64,000 nt of DNA from Aselliscus stoliczkanus (lineage: Eukaryota; Chordata; Mammalia; Chiroptera; Hipposideridae). Position numbers and translations under genes: made by a program. The stretch is taken from NCBI GenBank assembly GCA_033961575.1, contig CM066727.1:85992501-86056500 (forward strand), in the 5' to 3' direction. Positions 49,700 to 61,755 of the stretch are shown piece after piece (positions within the stretch are counted from its first letter, which is position 1; the number at the start of each line of letters is the position of its first letter). The notes beneath the pieces are model-generated. The model saw nothing but the letters and a program-made list of their open reading frames with translations, was not told the origin of the DNA and did no database searches.

Positions 49700-50510
49700 A
49701 AAAGTGCCAATCAACTCTTAGTTTAATATATGTTTCTGATGCAAACGAAAAGAAGGACTCAGAGTAAATGAGAAATGTCTCCCAATCTCCTAATACGATT
49801 TTAGGGATTAAAATACTCTCAACAAAATCTCTGTTCTGAAGACACACTGGAAGCTACACAACTTTACTTTAATATTTTAATCTACTAAATGGAATAGATA
49901 TACAAAATATAAAATGAGATAATTTGGCAATTGCAAAAAGTAAAAGTGATGCTTTTATTACCTCCATTGCTGGGTAAACTGCTTATTCAGTAATCTGATA
50001 AACTGTTATCTTCCTTGCATATATCAGATTTCAAATAAATTCTGGAATATAGGAAAGAAATGGGAATCCTTCAAAATTATTTGAATTTCATTGTAGTCTT
50101 CATTATAGTTATATAATAAAATTAGGTAGTCAGAAGAATTTGCACATATGTTATTGATAGTGATAACTTAATCATTCATGTTAGATTTCTAGTTTCTATC
50201 AGGGAAAACAAACAAACAAAAATAAAACTACTCTTACTCTTCTCTGAGTAATTTAAAAACTGCCACTGGCTTATCTATGCCTTGGCCATGGTCTACAAGG
50301 TAGAGTCTACAGAAAACAATAACAAAAATGCTCTACCCCTAATTGTCTCTCTACTGGGAGCAGAGGAATAGAAAAACATTTTTTTCTAAGCTAAATTAAT
50401 TTGTGGCTTTCAAATATATGGAGTTATTATGTGACTAATGGGTAACAAAAATTTTTAGTACACCAGTATTTAATTATTAAAAATAAAAATGGAGAACTTT
50501 AAAACTTTTG

Positions 50511-50540
50511 AGTATATATATATATATATATATATATATT
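50511..50540. repeat. (TA)n microsatellite
   Basis: About 13 uninterrupted TA units; it sits between the two arms of the 240-bp inverted repeat. Confidence 0.9.
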
Positions 50541-51082
50541 CCCCCCTCAAAGATACCCATAGTTCTTTAAGTATTTCTATTAATATCAACACAGGAGAAA
50601 ATCAGATCAAAATAAATAATAAAATGCAACTACCCATTTGATATAGAGTAAGTTTGTAGAGTTCACCTAAGAAATATATGATTTTTCTTTCTGTGTATGC
50701 CTTTTGAAATAGGCGATCAGTTTATTCCAATTTGAAAAATTTCCCAGGAACCCTTAATGCAATGACCTAAAACTAGCATTGTAAGACTAATCTCTAAACA
50801 ATCCACTAAAGCATGTTTCCTAAAATTATGTTGAATTAACTGACAACTTTTCATGGTCACTTAATTACTACATTTAATTTTAGATCATAGAACAGGAAAG
50901 ATGGTTGGACCACTTGTCTCAGATTTTAGCCTTCGCATAGGTTAGATAAAACTATGCCCATTTTGTTGCACACTTAAGCTAGTGAGGCAAAATCTCAAAA
51001 GGATATAAGAGCACTTTTTCTATAGGGGCTGTAATCATCACAAGCTCAGCATTAGCTCCCCTAAGGCAGAGCGGTAATAAGA

Positions 51083-51320
51083 CAACACCCAAAACCATGC
51101 TGTGCTCAGTGATAATCACATGGAGATTATTCTCTCACTGTTGATGAGGCTATTCCTTGGAGATTTGTGAGCAAGAAACTCAATAGGGATACCTAAAGAG
51201 AACAGTAGAAATTCCCAAAGAATTTACTCTTTAGAGAAACAAAACCCAAAAGAAATCTTTTTCTTACTTGAGGTTATTTAAAATGTTCAAGAAGGACTTG
51301 TAACTTTGGTTATACAAATT
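51083..51320 (-). repeat. Inverted repeat, right arm
   Basis: The reverse complement of this segment aligns with 49461-49699 (shared 'caaatctccaaggaatag' and 'cagtgagagaataat'). Similarity fades outside both arms. Confidence 0.75.
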
Positions 51321-52138
51321 GCAGAGAAGTGAGTTTCTCTGAAGAATATTTCTGAAAGATTCAGACAATGAAAGATTCAGAATTGTATCTCTTCAAACTC
51401 TTGTTAAAGACGTCCATAAACAAAAAATATATATATATGGAAGTCACAAGAACAAGTGACTTATTTTTGATACATGATCAAAGTTATCACTAAGTTTTAT
51501 TGAAAACAATTTTAATGAGTATAGTAAAAAAAATCAGATTAAATTTTTGCTCCTTTTAATATATGCATGCAAAAAAGTCTTTTTTTGGGGGGTGGGGGAG
51601 CAAGGGGAAGGAAAAGCCTGTATTTATTTTATGATTTACTTAACATATACTATGTCTCTTTCATGCAATACTGTCTTTTTTTCTGGAATGTTTCCTTTTT
51701 ATTCACAGCTTTCTTTGTACAACCTGAATATTAAGACCATCTTCAAAGGGGTAGATCATCAATATAAAAGTGCCTGGCGGGCACAGTAATGAGAATCACA
51801 ATCCAGACTCCAGACAAACATATACTTAGCCTTATAAAATAAAAATAAACCAGTGTCTCTCGTAATGGTCATAGTTTACACTCCAGTGGTAGCTGAGCTC
51901 TGTAAATGCTGGCAGCTTGCTGCACCTTGTAATAACCAGGTGTGTGACTCAAACTCAGGGAATTCACCCACTATGCATCATCGTGTGCAAAACCCTAGAG
52001 GACGCATGAAGCCCGAAGTCTGCGAATTTCGCAAGGCGGTCAGCGGCCCGCTCGCACAATGCCACACCGCTTCAAAGATCAGTCTCCCCAGCCCACGCCT
52101 GCCCAGGTCTCTCACCCCGCCGCCCGCCGGCTCCTTAC

Positions 52139-52210
52139 CTGGAGGAGGCGAATGCAGCGGCTGACAGTAGACGATGCTGGAGCGTGCACAGCGGAGGCAC
52201 AAGCCCTGCA
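52139..52210 (-). other. WDR17: WDR17 exon 1 (5' UTR)
   Basis: The exon ends in CCTCCAG|GTAAGGAG, a strong splice donor (GT at 52138-52137). No exon-length frame here continues in phase into the next exon with an obvious initiator, so the exon is taken as untranslated. Its 5' end is an estimate from the position of the GC boxes. Other first exons could exist further inside the 22.5-kb intron, and I did not find one. Confidence 0.6.
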
Positions 52211-52452
52211 GACACACAGACCCGCCCCGCCCCGCCCCGCCCTACCCTCCTGCGCGCCCTGGGCTCCGGGGCGGGGCAGCCGGGCCGCGGATTCGGAGGG
52301 GCAGGGAGGCGGGCTCCACAAGCCAACCGCGGCGCCCCGCCTCTTCTGGTCTCGCCTTTACATCCACGTGACGGCTACACTGGCCGCTGATTGGAGCGTC
52401 CAAAGGAGGCGGAAGTGGCTCGTTATCCCGGAGACCTGGAGCGCCAGAGGTG

Positions 52453-52465
52453 GTTACCTGGCAAC
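52453..52465. promoter_or_regulatory. RFX X-box motif
   Basis: The 13-mer gttacctggcaac (minus strand GTTGCCAGGTAAC) has both half-sites of the RFX dimer consensus GTNRCC-N-RGYAAC with no mismatch. It lies about 120-250 bp upstream of the likely WDR17 start, inside the CpG island. RFX2 and RFX3 bind such sites to drive ciliary genes. The match is seen directly; binding is inferred. Confidence 0.7.
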
Positions 52466-53149
52466 GGGTAGTCTGCGCGAAAGCCTTGGTTCCCAGGCTT
52501 TGGGCGAGGTTTCAACAGCTTACAGTGAAGCTGAAAGTTCGAGGAAAACAGTGAGCCACCAACGCTCTCACTAGCATAACACTTTCCATCTACTGAACCT
52601 GCGCTTTCTAGGTAAATGAGAGAGTTAAATATGCAATAAATAAATAAATCACCCCGTCTCCTTGAGGGACCTGGAGGTGGGAAGTGAGCCTCTTTAAGAA
52701 GCAAGGCTGCATTAGTCTTCAGCTACCCCACCTGGAATGTGAGTGCAGAATGCCCTCCTTTATGGTCTCATTGGGCTCAAGTAGCTCTGCGGGAGAGCCC
52801 TTTGGACACGACTATTTGCCTGTGTTAATCGAGTTGTGTGTAGTTCGTATACGGGCCTTCAAAGTGTGCAAAACTGACATTTTCCTTATAAAATCTGGTT
52901 GAATGGAAATGCGTGATACCATCATTTCTATTTTGTCCTTCATATCTCTGAAATACCTTCACTACTTAAGACCTTTATCAAACACATGGGAGAAAAGAAG
53001 CCTTCATATACTTGGAATAAAGTGTTTTTAATAACATTTTTTTGAGCTTTTATTGCATGTTGGACTCTGAATAGTTAACGAATGAATGGTCTACCCCAAC
53101 CAGGGAAATTCCCTGGATATAATTCCTATCCTCCTATGCCATAGACTTT

Positions 53150-53340
53150 TCTTCTCTTCCGAAGTATTCCCTGCAGACTGTTTCCTACCATGGCACTTAT
53201 TGTATTTTGCAAATTAAAATTTACTTAAATGTTATCTTTCACATGGACAACAAACTTGTTAAAAACTACAGTCAGTTCTTACAACTGTTCCCTACATCTA
53301 ACAAAATGCCAGATGAATAGTAGACTTTCAATAAATGTTG
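53150..53340 (+). mobile_element. L2-like 3' end
   Basis: It shows 'atggacaacaaacttgttaa', 'aaaatgccagatgaatagta' and 'gactttcaataaatgttgga', the degenerate L2 3' end. Confidence 0.5.
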
Positions 53341-53388
53341 GATGGATGGATGGATGGATGGATGGATGGATGGATGGATGGATGGATA
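53340..53388. repeat. (GGAT)n microsatellite
   Basis: About 12 perfect GGAT units directly follow the L2-like end. Confidence 0.95.
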
Positions 53389-54229
53389 AAGTAATCAATT
53401 AGCACATAATCTACCAGAAAAGGTATAGGGGGCAACAACTAAATATAATTAAATGTGCGAAGTTCTACAATAGGGTTATATAAAAGTCCTATGAAATGAT
53501 TTCACATGAAAAGGGGAGAAATTTTTCTTCCAGTGTATACAGAGAAACTTCCAATGAGTGATAAGTGAACAGGAGGAATTTATTAAATAAATACATTTCA
53601 CCTGATGGAAAGGGGATCGGGACATCTTATGCAGCAGGAACAAAATGGGGGAAATGCATGATTGATATAATTAATTTTGACTTGTTTGCTTTCTCTGGGG
53701 GATGTGAGGATGGGTACCTCAAGATATGAGGGGAAATAGAAATTGGCTAAAGATTAAAATAGGAAAATAAGAAACCAGATTGAGGAGGACATTGGATTCC
53801 CTATTTAGGTTACACTTTATGCTCTGAAACTAGGGCTTTTTCTTGAGGAAAGAAACCTTGGAAATGTTGGTGGTACATAATGGTGCAAAGAAGTGAAAAA
53901 TATGGTGGATTAGGAGACAAACGCAATAGTTCATGCTGATCACCTGAATAGGGACAATGAAAATAAGAATGATGAAGAGAGATCACAAGAAACATATCTG
54001 AGAAAACAGACTACCATGTCCTTTTATGATTGATATTTGCTACGTGCAGTGCTAAACAGTCACTAATACACAAGAAGAGAAAAAGGGGTCAAAGACAAAA
54101 TACCTAGCCTGGTCCATTGGTTAGAAAGAAAGTCTTTTATGTCTAATTGGTTCGTAGTTGCCCTAACTCTCCAGTTAAGAATCATAAAACCAAATTAAAC
54201 ATTAGGAATTACCTGTTTATACATTCACA

Positions 54230-54355
54230 ATTTAAATATGAAGGTATTGACGCTTAGAAAGTTATAAATCTGTGATAGTCATCCGGCTGTATTAGTAGCA
54301 GAACTGATATCATGGTCCCAGACTCTCAATTCAGCACTTTTCTCCCTTTACTATT
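54230..54355 (-). repeat. MIR fragment
   Basis: On the plus strand 'gtcatccggctgtattagta', 'gcagaactgatatcatggtc', 'ccagactctcaattcagcac' is the reverse of a MIR. Confidence 0.5.
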
Positions 54356-55078
54356 ACTTGGTTCATTAGTTTTGAAAGGGAGATTTAAACAATCACAGAT
54401 ATAGTTAGACCTAGAACCCAGAGAAACAATATAATCTAATTTCTGAGGATAAGATGTTTAATTTTCATTCTTATATACAACAAATATTTAATGTGCTCTC
54501 ATCTCACAATGAAAAAAATTGTCAGTCACTCAGGTTGAAAGTCTCAGGGTAATCACTAGTTCTTAACACAGAGAACATAGAGTTCTTCATGATTAAATTT
54601 AAAAGCAGAGTGATTAGGGGAATCAAATGACTCTTGTCAATTCATCTTCAAGGCTAGGCATGGTCTGTGAGAGCAGCGGCTTTGAAAAGGTGTTCAATGC
54701 TACTTAATGTGGCAAGTGCCTTTTCAGTGGATATTCTAAATACATTAAAAAAACAATGAGGAAGAACTTCTTAAACGTAAATTTTAGAACAATTTAGCCT
54801 AAAGGGCTCTAGATTCACCTAAATGGAAAGTCCTCTCACACTTGTTTTAATGTAAAAATGATAAAAGAACAGCAACAAGCATACCAAAAAGCCCTGAGTG
54901 CAGTAAATACATAGAGAACTAAGTATTTAAAAATTTACTGTATATAAAAATACTTTTTAAAACTCCAAATTGTTTGTTTTTAAATATAATCTATTTCCCA
55001 ATGTAGGTTATTAAGGTGTATATATGTATTATATATATTGAAAAATTAACATTTTATGTATGAAATATATTACTTATT

Positions 55079-55184
55079 TTTTTTTTTTTTGAGGGCAGTG
55101 TCGCTGGCCCTCATATGTGGGACCCGAACCAGGGCTGCTGGCTTCCCAAGTCAGCGCTTAACCACCGCGCCACTCAGCTGGCCC
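55079..55184 (-). mobile_element. Short tRNA-derived SINE
   Basis: It reads on the minus strand from gggccagctgagtggcgcgg. The perfect duplication aatatattacttattt lies at 55063-55078 and 55185-55200. Confidence 0.92.
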
Positions 55185-55309
55185 AATATATTACTTATTT
55201 AATATTACTCTTTGGACCTCATGAGGTACCAAAGGAGTTTAAAATTAATTAACCAATAATTGCATAAAATTTGAGATTTTATGGCTAGAATAATGTTGAG
55301 TTCTTTAAA

Positions 55310-56040
55310 ACATTTTAAATTATAAAATATTTAAACAAAATACAGAGAACACTACAATAACCATTTATATGTAATGAATTTTAAGCTTCTGCCATGTTTG
55401 TATTATCTTTAAAAAAAACACTTTGTAGATGAAATGAAATAGTCCTTTTTTTCTCATACTCTCTCATTTCACTCAGATGTAACCAATCTAACCAGTAAAC
55501 CTACATTCTAAATATGCTTTATTTATGTATAGATTATTCATTTTGGTTGCTATGGATCTCACTGTACAAATATAACACCACAATTTATCTACTGCTGAGC
55601 ATTTAAGTTGTGTGAACTTTTCCCTGTATCAAAATGCAGTGAATCTCCTTGCATGTACACTTGTCTATGAGTTTCTCAGACCAAAAGTGGCTTACATGTG
55701 CACCCTTAAGTGTAATAGATATTACCAAACTCCTCTCTATTTATAATCTAGCTAACAATATATAAGTGTTTTTCCTGCTCCACATCCTCACCAACATAAT
55801 ATTTTCAGTTATTCCAATCCAATGAATAAAATGACATCTTCTTTTGATTTAAATATGCATTTCCTGAATTTGTTGAAATGGATCTATCTTTGTATAAATT
55901 GACTGTTTATTTCCTTTAATTATTTTTCTTTATTTGTTTTACTTTGTCTTACTGACTTGCAGTTCCTTAAATACTCAGGGTGTTAATTTTTGTGAGATAT
56001 ACCCACGGCAAATATCTTTCCAAATTTTCAGTTGTGAAAA
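55310..56040 (-). mobile_element. Old L1 fragment
   Basis: Reverse-oriented L1 order: 'gctatggatctcactgtaca', 'caatttatctactgctgag', 'ctccacatcctcaccaacat', 'cagttccttaaatactcagg' and 'ggcaaatatctttccaaatt'. Strongly diverged. Confidence 0.55.
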
Positions 56041-57169
56041 ATTCTCAGTCATTATTCCAAAATTTCAAATAGATCTATATTAGAGTTGTTAAAGTCACCT
56101 CTTATGTCTTTATCACTTTTCTTTTCATATTTTTAACCTCTGTGTCCCTCTGTACTGAATTCCATATGAATCACTCAGTACTATATTTCAACTTATTAAG
56201 TTTCTTTTCTTTAGTACTTTCAAAGTAGTAAGTCTAGCTCCTGCCCAGACTCATGGCACACTGAGGGTTCATTTTTCTCAGGTAGAGCCAAATCTCATCT
56301 GCTTTTATCTGCTTCACACTCAAAATCCTGCAGACTTATGGTTTCAGCCCCAACTCATATTTAATCCTCAAATGTGCTTATCAAATTTTTGAATAAGGCT
56401 AACCACTTTAATATTCAAATTCCCCAAATCATGATTCCACAAAATCCCTGAAATTTTGGCCTGTTTTTAAGAGAATGGTTTTTGTATATTCACATAAAAT
56501 TTGCATATGAATTCAGAGGGCTCAACCTTCGGAAATTGCATCAAGGATCAACTGACCCTAAGTTACAAATCACTGACTATTGGTTCCATGCTTCTGTAAC
56601 ACACTTCTCCTTGCACAATGCCTTAGAAGTGCCTTGCCTTTGACAGTGTATTCACTTTCACAAATAGAGTTTCAGACTAATGCACCCTTTTTATGTTCTC
56701 TTTCACTCACCTTCAGTCCTTCATATCTTTTTTCAGTTCAATTTATTTTACACATACTAATAAAGAACATGGCGTGATCATTCAGTAGGCTACTGAAGCC
56801 AGATTGTACTGACCTCAAGAGATGTCTGCTCTATTTTTCTGGATTTCTGCAACCCATTGTTAAATACAACTATTATTAAATGATACAAGCTTATAATTAA
56901 GTAAATTTAACCAAAAACACAATAATAAATGCTCAAAGCTCATCACTTCCTAATGATTTCTTAATATTTTACTTTTATCTGTGCTCTTAAAGTTATTTGT
57001 CTATTATATCTATATGGTGGAAATATTATAGTGTTGTATATTTTTTCCCAACTTGTCATTTGATGATGTCACATTGGTGGCTTGAAATTGGCTACAGTGG
57101 GTAGGTATATTTGCACCCAGAAATGCTATAAATTGGGGCATGATTCATGGTTTTATTGAATGCCTATAT

Positions 57170-57380
57170 TTACATTGTCTAATAAAGTAGATACTAGCAA
57201 AATCTAGTTATTAAAATCTAAATTAATTAAATTTAAACAGAATTAGGAGTTTAGCCCCTCAATCACATAGCCACGTTTCAAGAGCTCCATAATCACATGT
57301 GGTTAAATGGCCATCGTATTGAACTGCACAGATGAAGAATGTTTTCATTATCACAGAAAGTTCTCTTGGAAGTGCTGGTT
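57170..57380. repeat. Old DNA-transposon-like fossil
   Basis: 'aatcacatagccacgtttca', 'catgtggttaaatggccatc', 'gtattgaactgcacagatg' and 'tcacagaaagttctcttgg' follow an old MER-type order with an AT-rich palindromic centre. The family is not assigned. Confidence 0.4.
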
Positions 57381-58720
57381 TATTTCAAGAGTCAATACAT
57401 AATTTCGGTTTTGCAAGCCTTACAATTTCCTTCTCAGCTACTCAGTTCTGCTGTTGTAGCTCGAAGGCAGTTATATGATACATAGATGAATGGGTGTGGC
57501 TGTATTCCAAAACAACTGTATTTACAAAAACAGGAGGTAAGCTAGCTTTGACCTACAGGCCAAAAATATACTAAATAAAATAGATCAGCTGAAAATATAT
57601 TGTTATTTAAGAGGAACATGGTAAAATTAATGGTAGAAGCCAATCCCGCTATAAACTTAGGAAAATTATGGAGAAAACATTACTAATGCAAAATTGGGAT
57701 GTACCTACAGTTGTTACATTATAAATAGCACAAAAATTGAGGAACTATGCTTCCAATATTCAAAAAGTATTATCCAGTGTTATAAAGGAGTTGCTAAAGT
57801 TAATGATGAACAAGGCTTCGTTGTTTTGCTTTTGACTTATTAACATAAATGAAAATATCAATCAACTTTAAAGATGGAATTATATTCATTTGTCAGTTGC
57901 AGATAAGTTGGCTACAGATACAAGAGTTTGGCAAAAATTAATGAAAGAATTCTGTGAAAATCAATTAGCTACATGGAATATAAAATAAAGAATAATGCAT
58001 ATTATGTTATTATGTGTAAATTGCATGCAACACACCCTATCTATCAGCAAAATTTATAATAAACTTGCATACATACATATGTGTACACATTGTTTTCTTT
58101 AGAGAAATGGTTGTTATACATTTATTAGCACAGAACTAGAAAGTACTTAAATGTGTCGAAAAGCATGACACAACAGTGCATTTTTAATTTTGGTGTTTCT
58201 AAAATTGTGATGTGTATTCATCTATTTGTCTTGCTTTCTATTTATTTCTTTGTCATGGCCTTGAAAATATGCCACTCATTTCCATCTGTGGGGAACACAA
58301 AGAATAGATGGCCCCAGCTGCTATGCTCTGAATCCACTGCCACTGGGTCTTGCCAAAGCCACACTTCACTGCATGCAAATTTTATCTAAAAAATCATTAC
58401 TTCACCTAGGCAAATAACTAATTGTTCCTAGTTAATATTAAAATGTCAGAACAGTATACAATTGGCCCACCAGATTGAAGAAAATTTATGTGAATACATT
58501 TCTTTGAAGAAAAGAAAGATGTTATTTGAACATATATTTGCATTTGAATATTGGGAGTTAATGGTAACATAGGCAAAATTATCCTTGTTTACTTGGACAG
58601 CCCCTCTGAGCTTATACTCTTAATTTTACCGTGTTCTTTTTAAATAATATATTTCAGTTTATTATGTTCTAAATGTTTTTTAGTATAAGATACAGGCAAC
58701 TTTTATCTAAGATAGATAAT

Positions 58721-59133
58721 TTTTTCTTTTTTTAAGATTTTATTGGGGAATTTGGGAAAGGGAACAGTGTTAGGGAATTGGGGAAGGGGAACAGCCAAGT
58801 TGCTGTCCTTCTATCTTAGTTGTGGAGGGCGCGGCTAGCTCAGCTGAAAGTCTGGTCACCATCCGGCCGGCTGTGGGGAGCTTGAGGCTGCTCAGCTCAA
58901 GGTGCTGTGTTCAATTTTAGTTTTGGGTGGGTGTAACCACCATCTCTTTAGGGAGTCCAACTGGCAACCTTGTTAGAAGCACATGCTCTCATCAGCTGAG
59001 CCATGCTGCCATCTGTTGGCAACTCAGCTGCAGCTCAGCTCCGGTGAAGCTCACTGGCCCATCTGGGAATCGAACAGGCGACCCTGTTGCTCAGAGCTCA
59101 CCCTCTTAACCCACTGAGCCACTCAGCCGGCCC
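58721..59133 (-). mobile_element. Long composite SINE with repeated tRNA-like modules
   Basis: On the minus strand it starts gggccggctgagtggctcag, has at least two tRNA-like modules (ggctcagctgatgagag is the second), and ends in 'ccaattccctaacactgttc' and 'ttccccaataaaatctt'. The tail matches 16295-16740 and 20813-21242 although the body differs. Duplication taagatagata / tgagatagata. Confidence 0.88.
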
Positions 59134-61311
59134 TGAGATAGATATTACAACTTCTTGAATCTAAAACTCCCCAATATGGATTTTCAATTCATGTGTGTGT
59201 GATATATATTTTGCTGTCTATGTATTTAAATAAATTTTATCAAAGCCTTATAAATAGTATTGAAGAAGTATATGTAATAGACTGACACAACACAACAGAC
59301 TAAGCCCAGGCAAACTACAACAAAGTTCAGACTTCTGATTCTGGAATCTATACCTTAGATCATGTTGCTATGAAAATAACAGAAGATGTTGTTGCTATGA
59401 ATGGGAGTCCCGCATGGAGCAATTTGCTGAAAATATCTCAGAAGACTTTGGGCCCCTAAAACAAAGCTTTTTGGTTCTAGGGATGACTGCCAACACTTAT
59501 TTCTAATCCACAATTTTAATATTTTAGTGACACCAGGTTGAAGGGCACTTGATAATTTTTCACTTGTTTTTAAAATGCTTAAGGTAATAAGCAATAGTAA
59601 GTAAAACCCCTGCATTCCTAAAATCGTGTTCAGTGCATGGACAAATTTTCTTTGGCTATGCTTTTTGAGAGCAGTTTTAAAATTAAACCTCAGAGGATTT
59701 CTGTGTTACTTGTATTTTCAAACATAATTATCTTCAAAAAAAGAGAGAGAGAAGAAGAAAAGCTCTGCATATATATTTTATGAAATATGAAACAATAAAT
59801 GTTGCATTTTATTATTCTGGATGAAAAACTGATAAATTGTTGATTTTCTGGCCCAGAAATTTTTTCAAAGATCACAACAGGTTAAATCAATGAAAACTAT
59901 CTCTATTTTTGTCTTGTTTTTCCACACTAACTTGTTTCTATGCCATCCTGACACCACCACTATGTTACGGTTTGGGTTTTTTAAGGGATGAAAGAGAAAT
60001 AAGAAGCCAACTGATCCAATATTTCTTCCGGAGAAGGTAATACTGATTTTTTTTTTTCTCAGAAGGAGTGGGTAGCCATAGTACATAAGCAAATAAGCAA
60101 GTCAATCAGTGAATGTCTAATATATGCCACTTATGTAAGTTGCTTTGTTAAGTGAATATTAAAAATTTAAACTTTATATTTAGTAAATTAATACTTAAGA
60201 AGATGATTACATTTAGCTTTTCAAAACTTTGCATTGAATAATGCCTTATTTTTAAGTTGAAGCTTAGAGAGTTATCATGAGGCAAGGCCCTTAGGGATTA
60301 ATTTGTAAGTATTCTCTAATGTCTTAATTGCCCGAACATTTAGAATAGCTGCCCTTGATGTGCAAAGGAACTTTTCCCTCTAGCTCATGAAAACATGGTT
60401 AATTTTTGAGAAATTTGTTGTTCAAATATATGTCATTTCCTCAGTTACAAGCATTTTACTGATAGAGAAAATAACCAGGCAGACGTTGCAACTATTGTAG
60501 TTCAAAGGAACATTCAAAACTTCACAAGTTTACATAGTGTGTAAAGGAATACTTAAATGAATTTCAAATGGAAGCAGAAAGCATGTTTTTGGGAGAGAGG
60601 AGAAAGTCAATTAAATCTTTGCCAGACCAGAATTTACATATCTATCAGTTACCTATAATTTCAAAAGCAGTATAGAATCCCTTAAAGACAATTAACTGAG
60701 CTAGAATCAGACAGCAGGAAGGATGAGCAATAGTCAATGCAGAGATTTCCATTGTCTTTCCAATAGGTTGGGTTGGTGGTATTTGGGGAGCTAGCTTTGG
60801 ACACATATTAATAGTTCACTCACTTAGGTGACAAATATGTAGACTTTAAATTTAATTGACTTGATTGATTCTTAACAAGCATCACATGTAGGTTCACTGG
60901 GGAAAAGAATGATAATCTCAGGGCATAAGAGGACTGAGATAATATTTAAGGCTTAGCTTAAAATAGCATATGGCATGATTTTAAGCTAGAATTATCTAAG
61001 AGCTATCAAGGCATTAAAAAAGGATTTTAGTTTATTTACTCACCCGCACTATTTCAGATTCTCTATTGTCAAATTTACAGTGGTTCATAGGTGAGAATAT
61101 TTTGGTGGGGGAACAGGTGAAGTGGATTATAATTAAATACAATGGGGAAAGTATTAATCTCTTAATATTGAACACTGGTAATTCTTTGCTTGGTTAAGGT
61201 ATGGAGTTTAAAACTAAGGTTTTTGACATTTCTGAAAGAATGTATAGATTGTCTGTCTTAACAGTACAATCTCAATTTTTCTAGTGATTTTTAAGTGACA
61301 CTTTTGAGTTG

Positions 61312-61325
61312 CCACTAGATGACAC
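61312..61325 (+). promoter_or_regulatory. CTCF-like motif
   Basis: ccactagatgacac matches the CTCF core CCASYAGRKGGCRS at 13 of 14 positions (A in place of the second G of GGC). It is not inside any repeat I recognise. Binding is inferred. Confidence 0.4.
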
Positions 61326-61629
61326 TGTTGCATCCTTAGTAAATGCAGCACGTGCGGTCTCTTCTGTTGGTGGCTCTGAAGGAAACATAAGTTGAGTCAG
61401 AGCAGGATTGATTCCTGGCCCCCTCATTTGATTCTGTCTGTTTGCTCATAAAGGTCCACTCAAACCAACAATCAGTTTCAACTTGTTGCTTCTCCAACCC
61501 TGCAATGATATACTGAATCTGATAGCTATGATTCTACCTACTCATTATTTGGAGCCAAGTCATTGAAACCCAAGCATTGCTCCTCCTCTCTTCTAGGAGT
61601 CAACTTGCTTTTTTTGTGTATATTTTTTA

Positions 61630-61755
61630 CCTTTGATTTTTTATTTATTTTTTATTTTTTTGAGGGCAGTGTCACTGGCCCTCATATGTGGGACCCGAAC
61701 CGGGGCCGCTGGCTTCCCAAGCCAGCGTTTAACCACCATGCCACTCGGCTGGCCC
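61630..61755 (-). mobile_element. Short tRNA-derived SINE
   Basis: It reads on the minus strand from gggccagccgagtggcatgg. The perfect 18-bp duplication ttttgtgtatatttttta lies at 61612-61629 and 61756-61773. Larger ORFs across it on both strands are incidental. Confidence 0.92.

Larger units (their letters stand above)
29656..52138. other. WDR17 intron 1
   Basis: This 22.5-kb intron holds an L1/HAL1 piece (30370-32790), MITE-like elements (33579-33807, 48799-49030), an L1 with transduced 3' flank (35866-37766), a SINE cluster (39959-40632), L1 ORF2 pieces (41985-44000), MER5-like fossils, further SINEs and an inverted repeat pair (49461-51320). I recognise nothing in 33820-34210, 34270-35230, 37790-39950, 45660-47120, 47320-47990 and 51330-51980. 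Confidence 0.7.
2101..52210 (-). other. WDR17: WDR17 gene, 5' part (promoter to ninth exon)
   Basis: Nine exons on the minus strand are recognisable: one non-coding and eight coding, each with AG acceptor and GT donor. Joined in order (lengths 123 coding, 184, 231, 252, 123, 185, 169, 92 nt) they give one open frame of 453 codons with every split codon restored. The translation matches what I recall of mammalian WDR17, a WD40-repeat protein of about 1,300 residues with N-terminal beta-propellers and a C-terminal helical repeat region, an architecture shared with intraflagellar-transport and coat proteins. It is known as enriched in retina and testis; its molecular role is poorly defined. The window holds roughly the first third. 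The 5' boundary at 52210 is an estimate because the transcription start cannot be read from sequence. Confidence 0.95.
51990..52500 (-). promoter_or_regulatory. WDR17: WDR17 CpG-island promoter
   Basis: This is the only clearly CpG-rich, GC-rich stretch in an otherwise AT-rich window, and it ends in a consensus splice donor that reads away on the minus strand toward the WDR17 coding exons. No TATA box is seen. Visible sites are GC boxes at 52221-52241 (three overlapping ccccgcc units), 52268-52277 and about 52332-52342, a CACGTGAC E-box at 52365-52372, a minus-strand CCAAT box at 52390-52394, and an RFX X-box at 52453-52465. The order CCAAT, E-box, GC boxes, exon 1 fits a TATA-less dispersed promoter starting around 52200-52330. 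Confidence 0.85.

Noticed and set aside
52059..52574. 171-codon plus-strand ORF in the CpG island
   Set aside because: GC-rich DNA lacks stops by chance. The translation is low-complexity Pro/Arg/Ala with no domain, and it overlaps the WDR17 promoter and exon 1.
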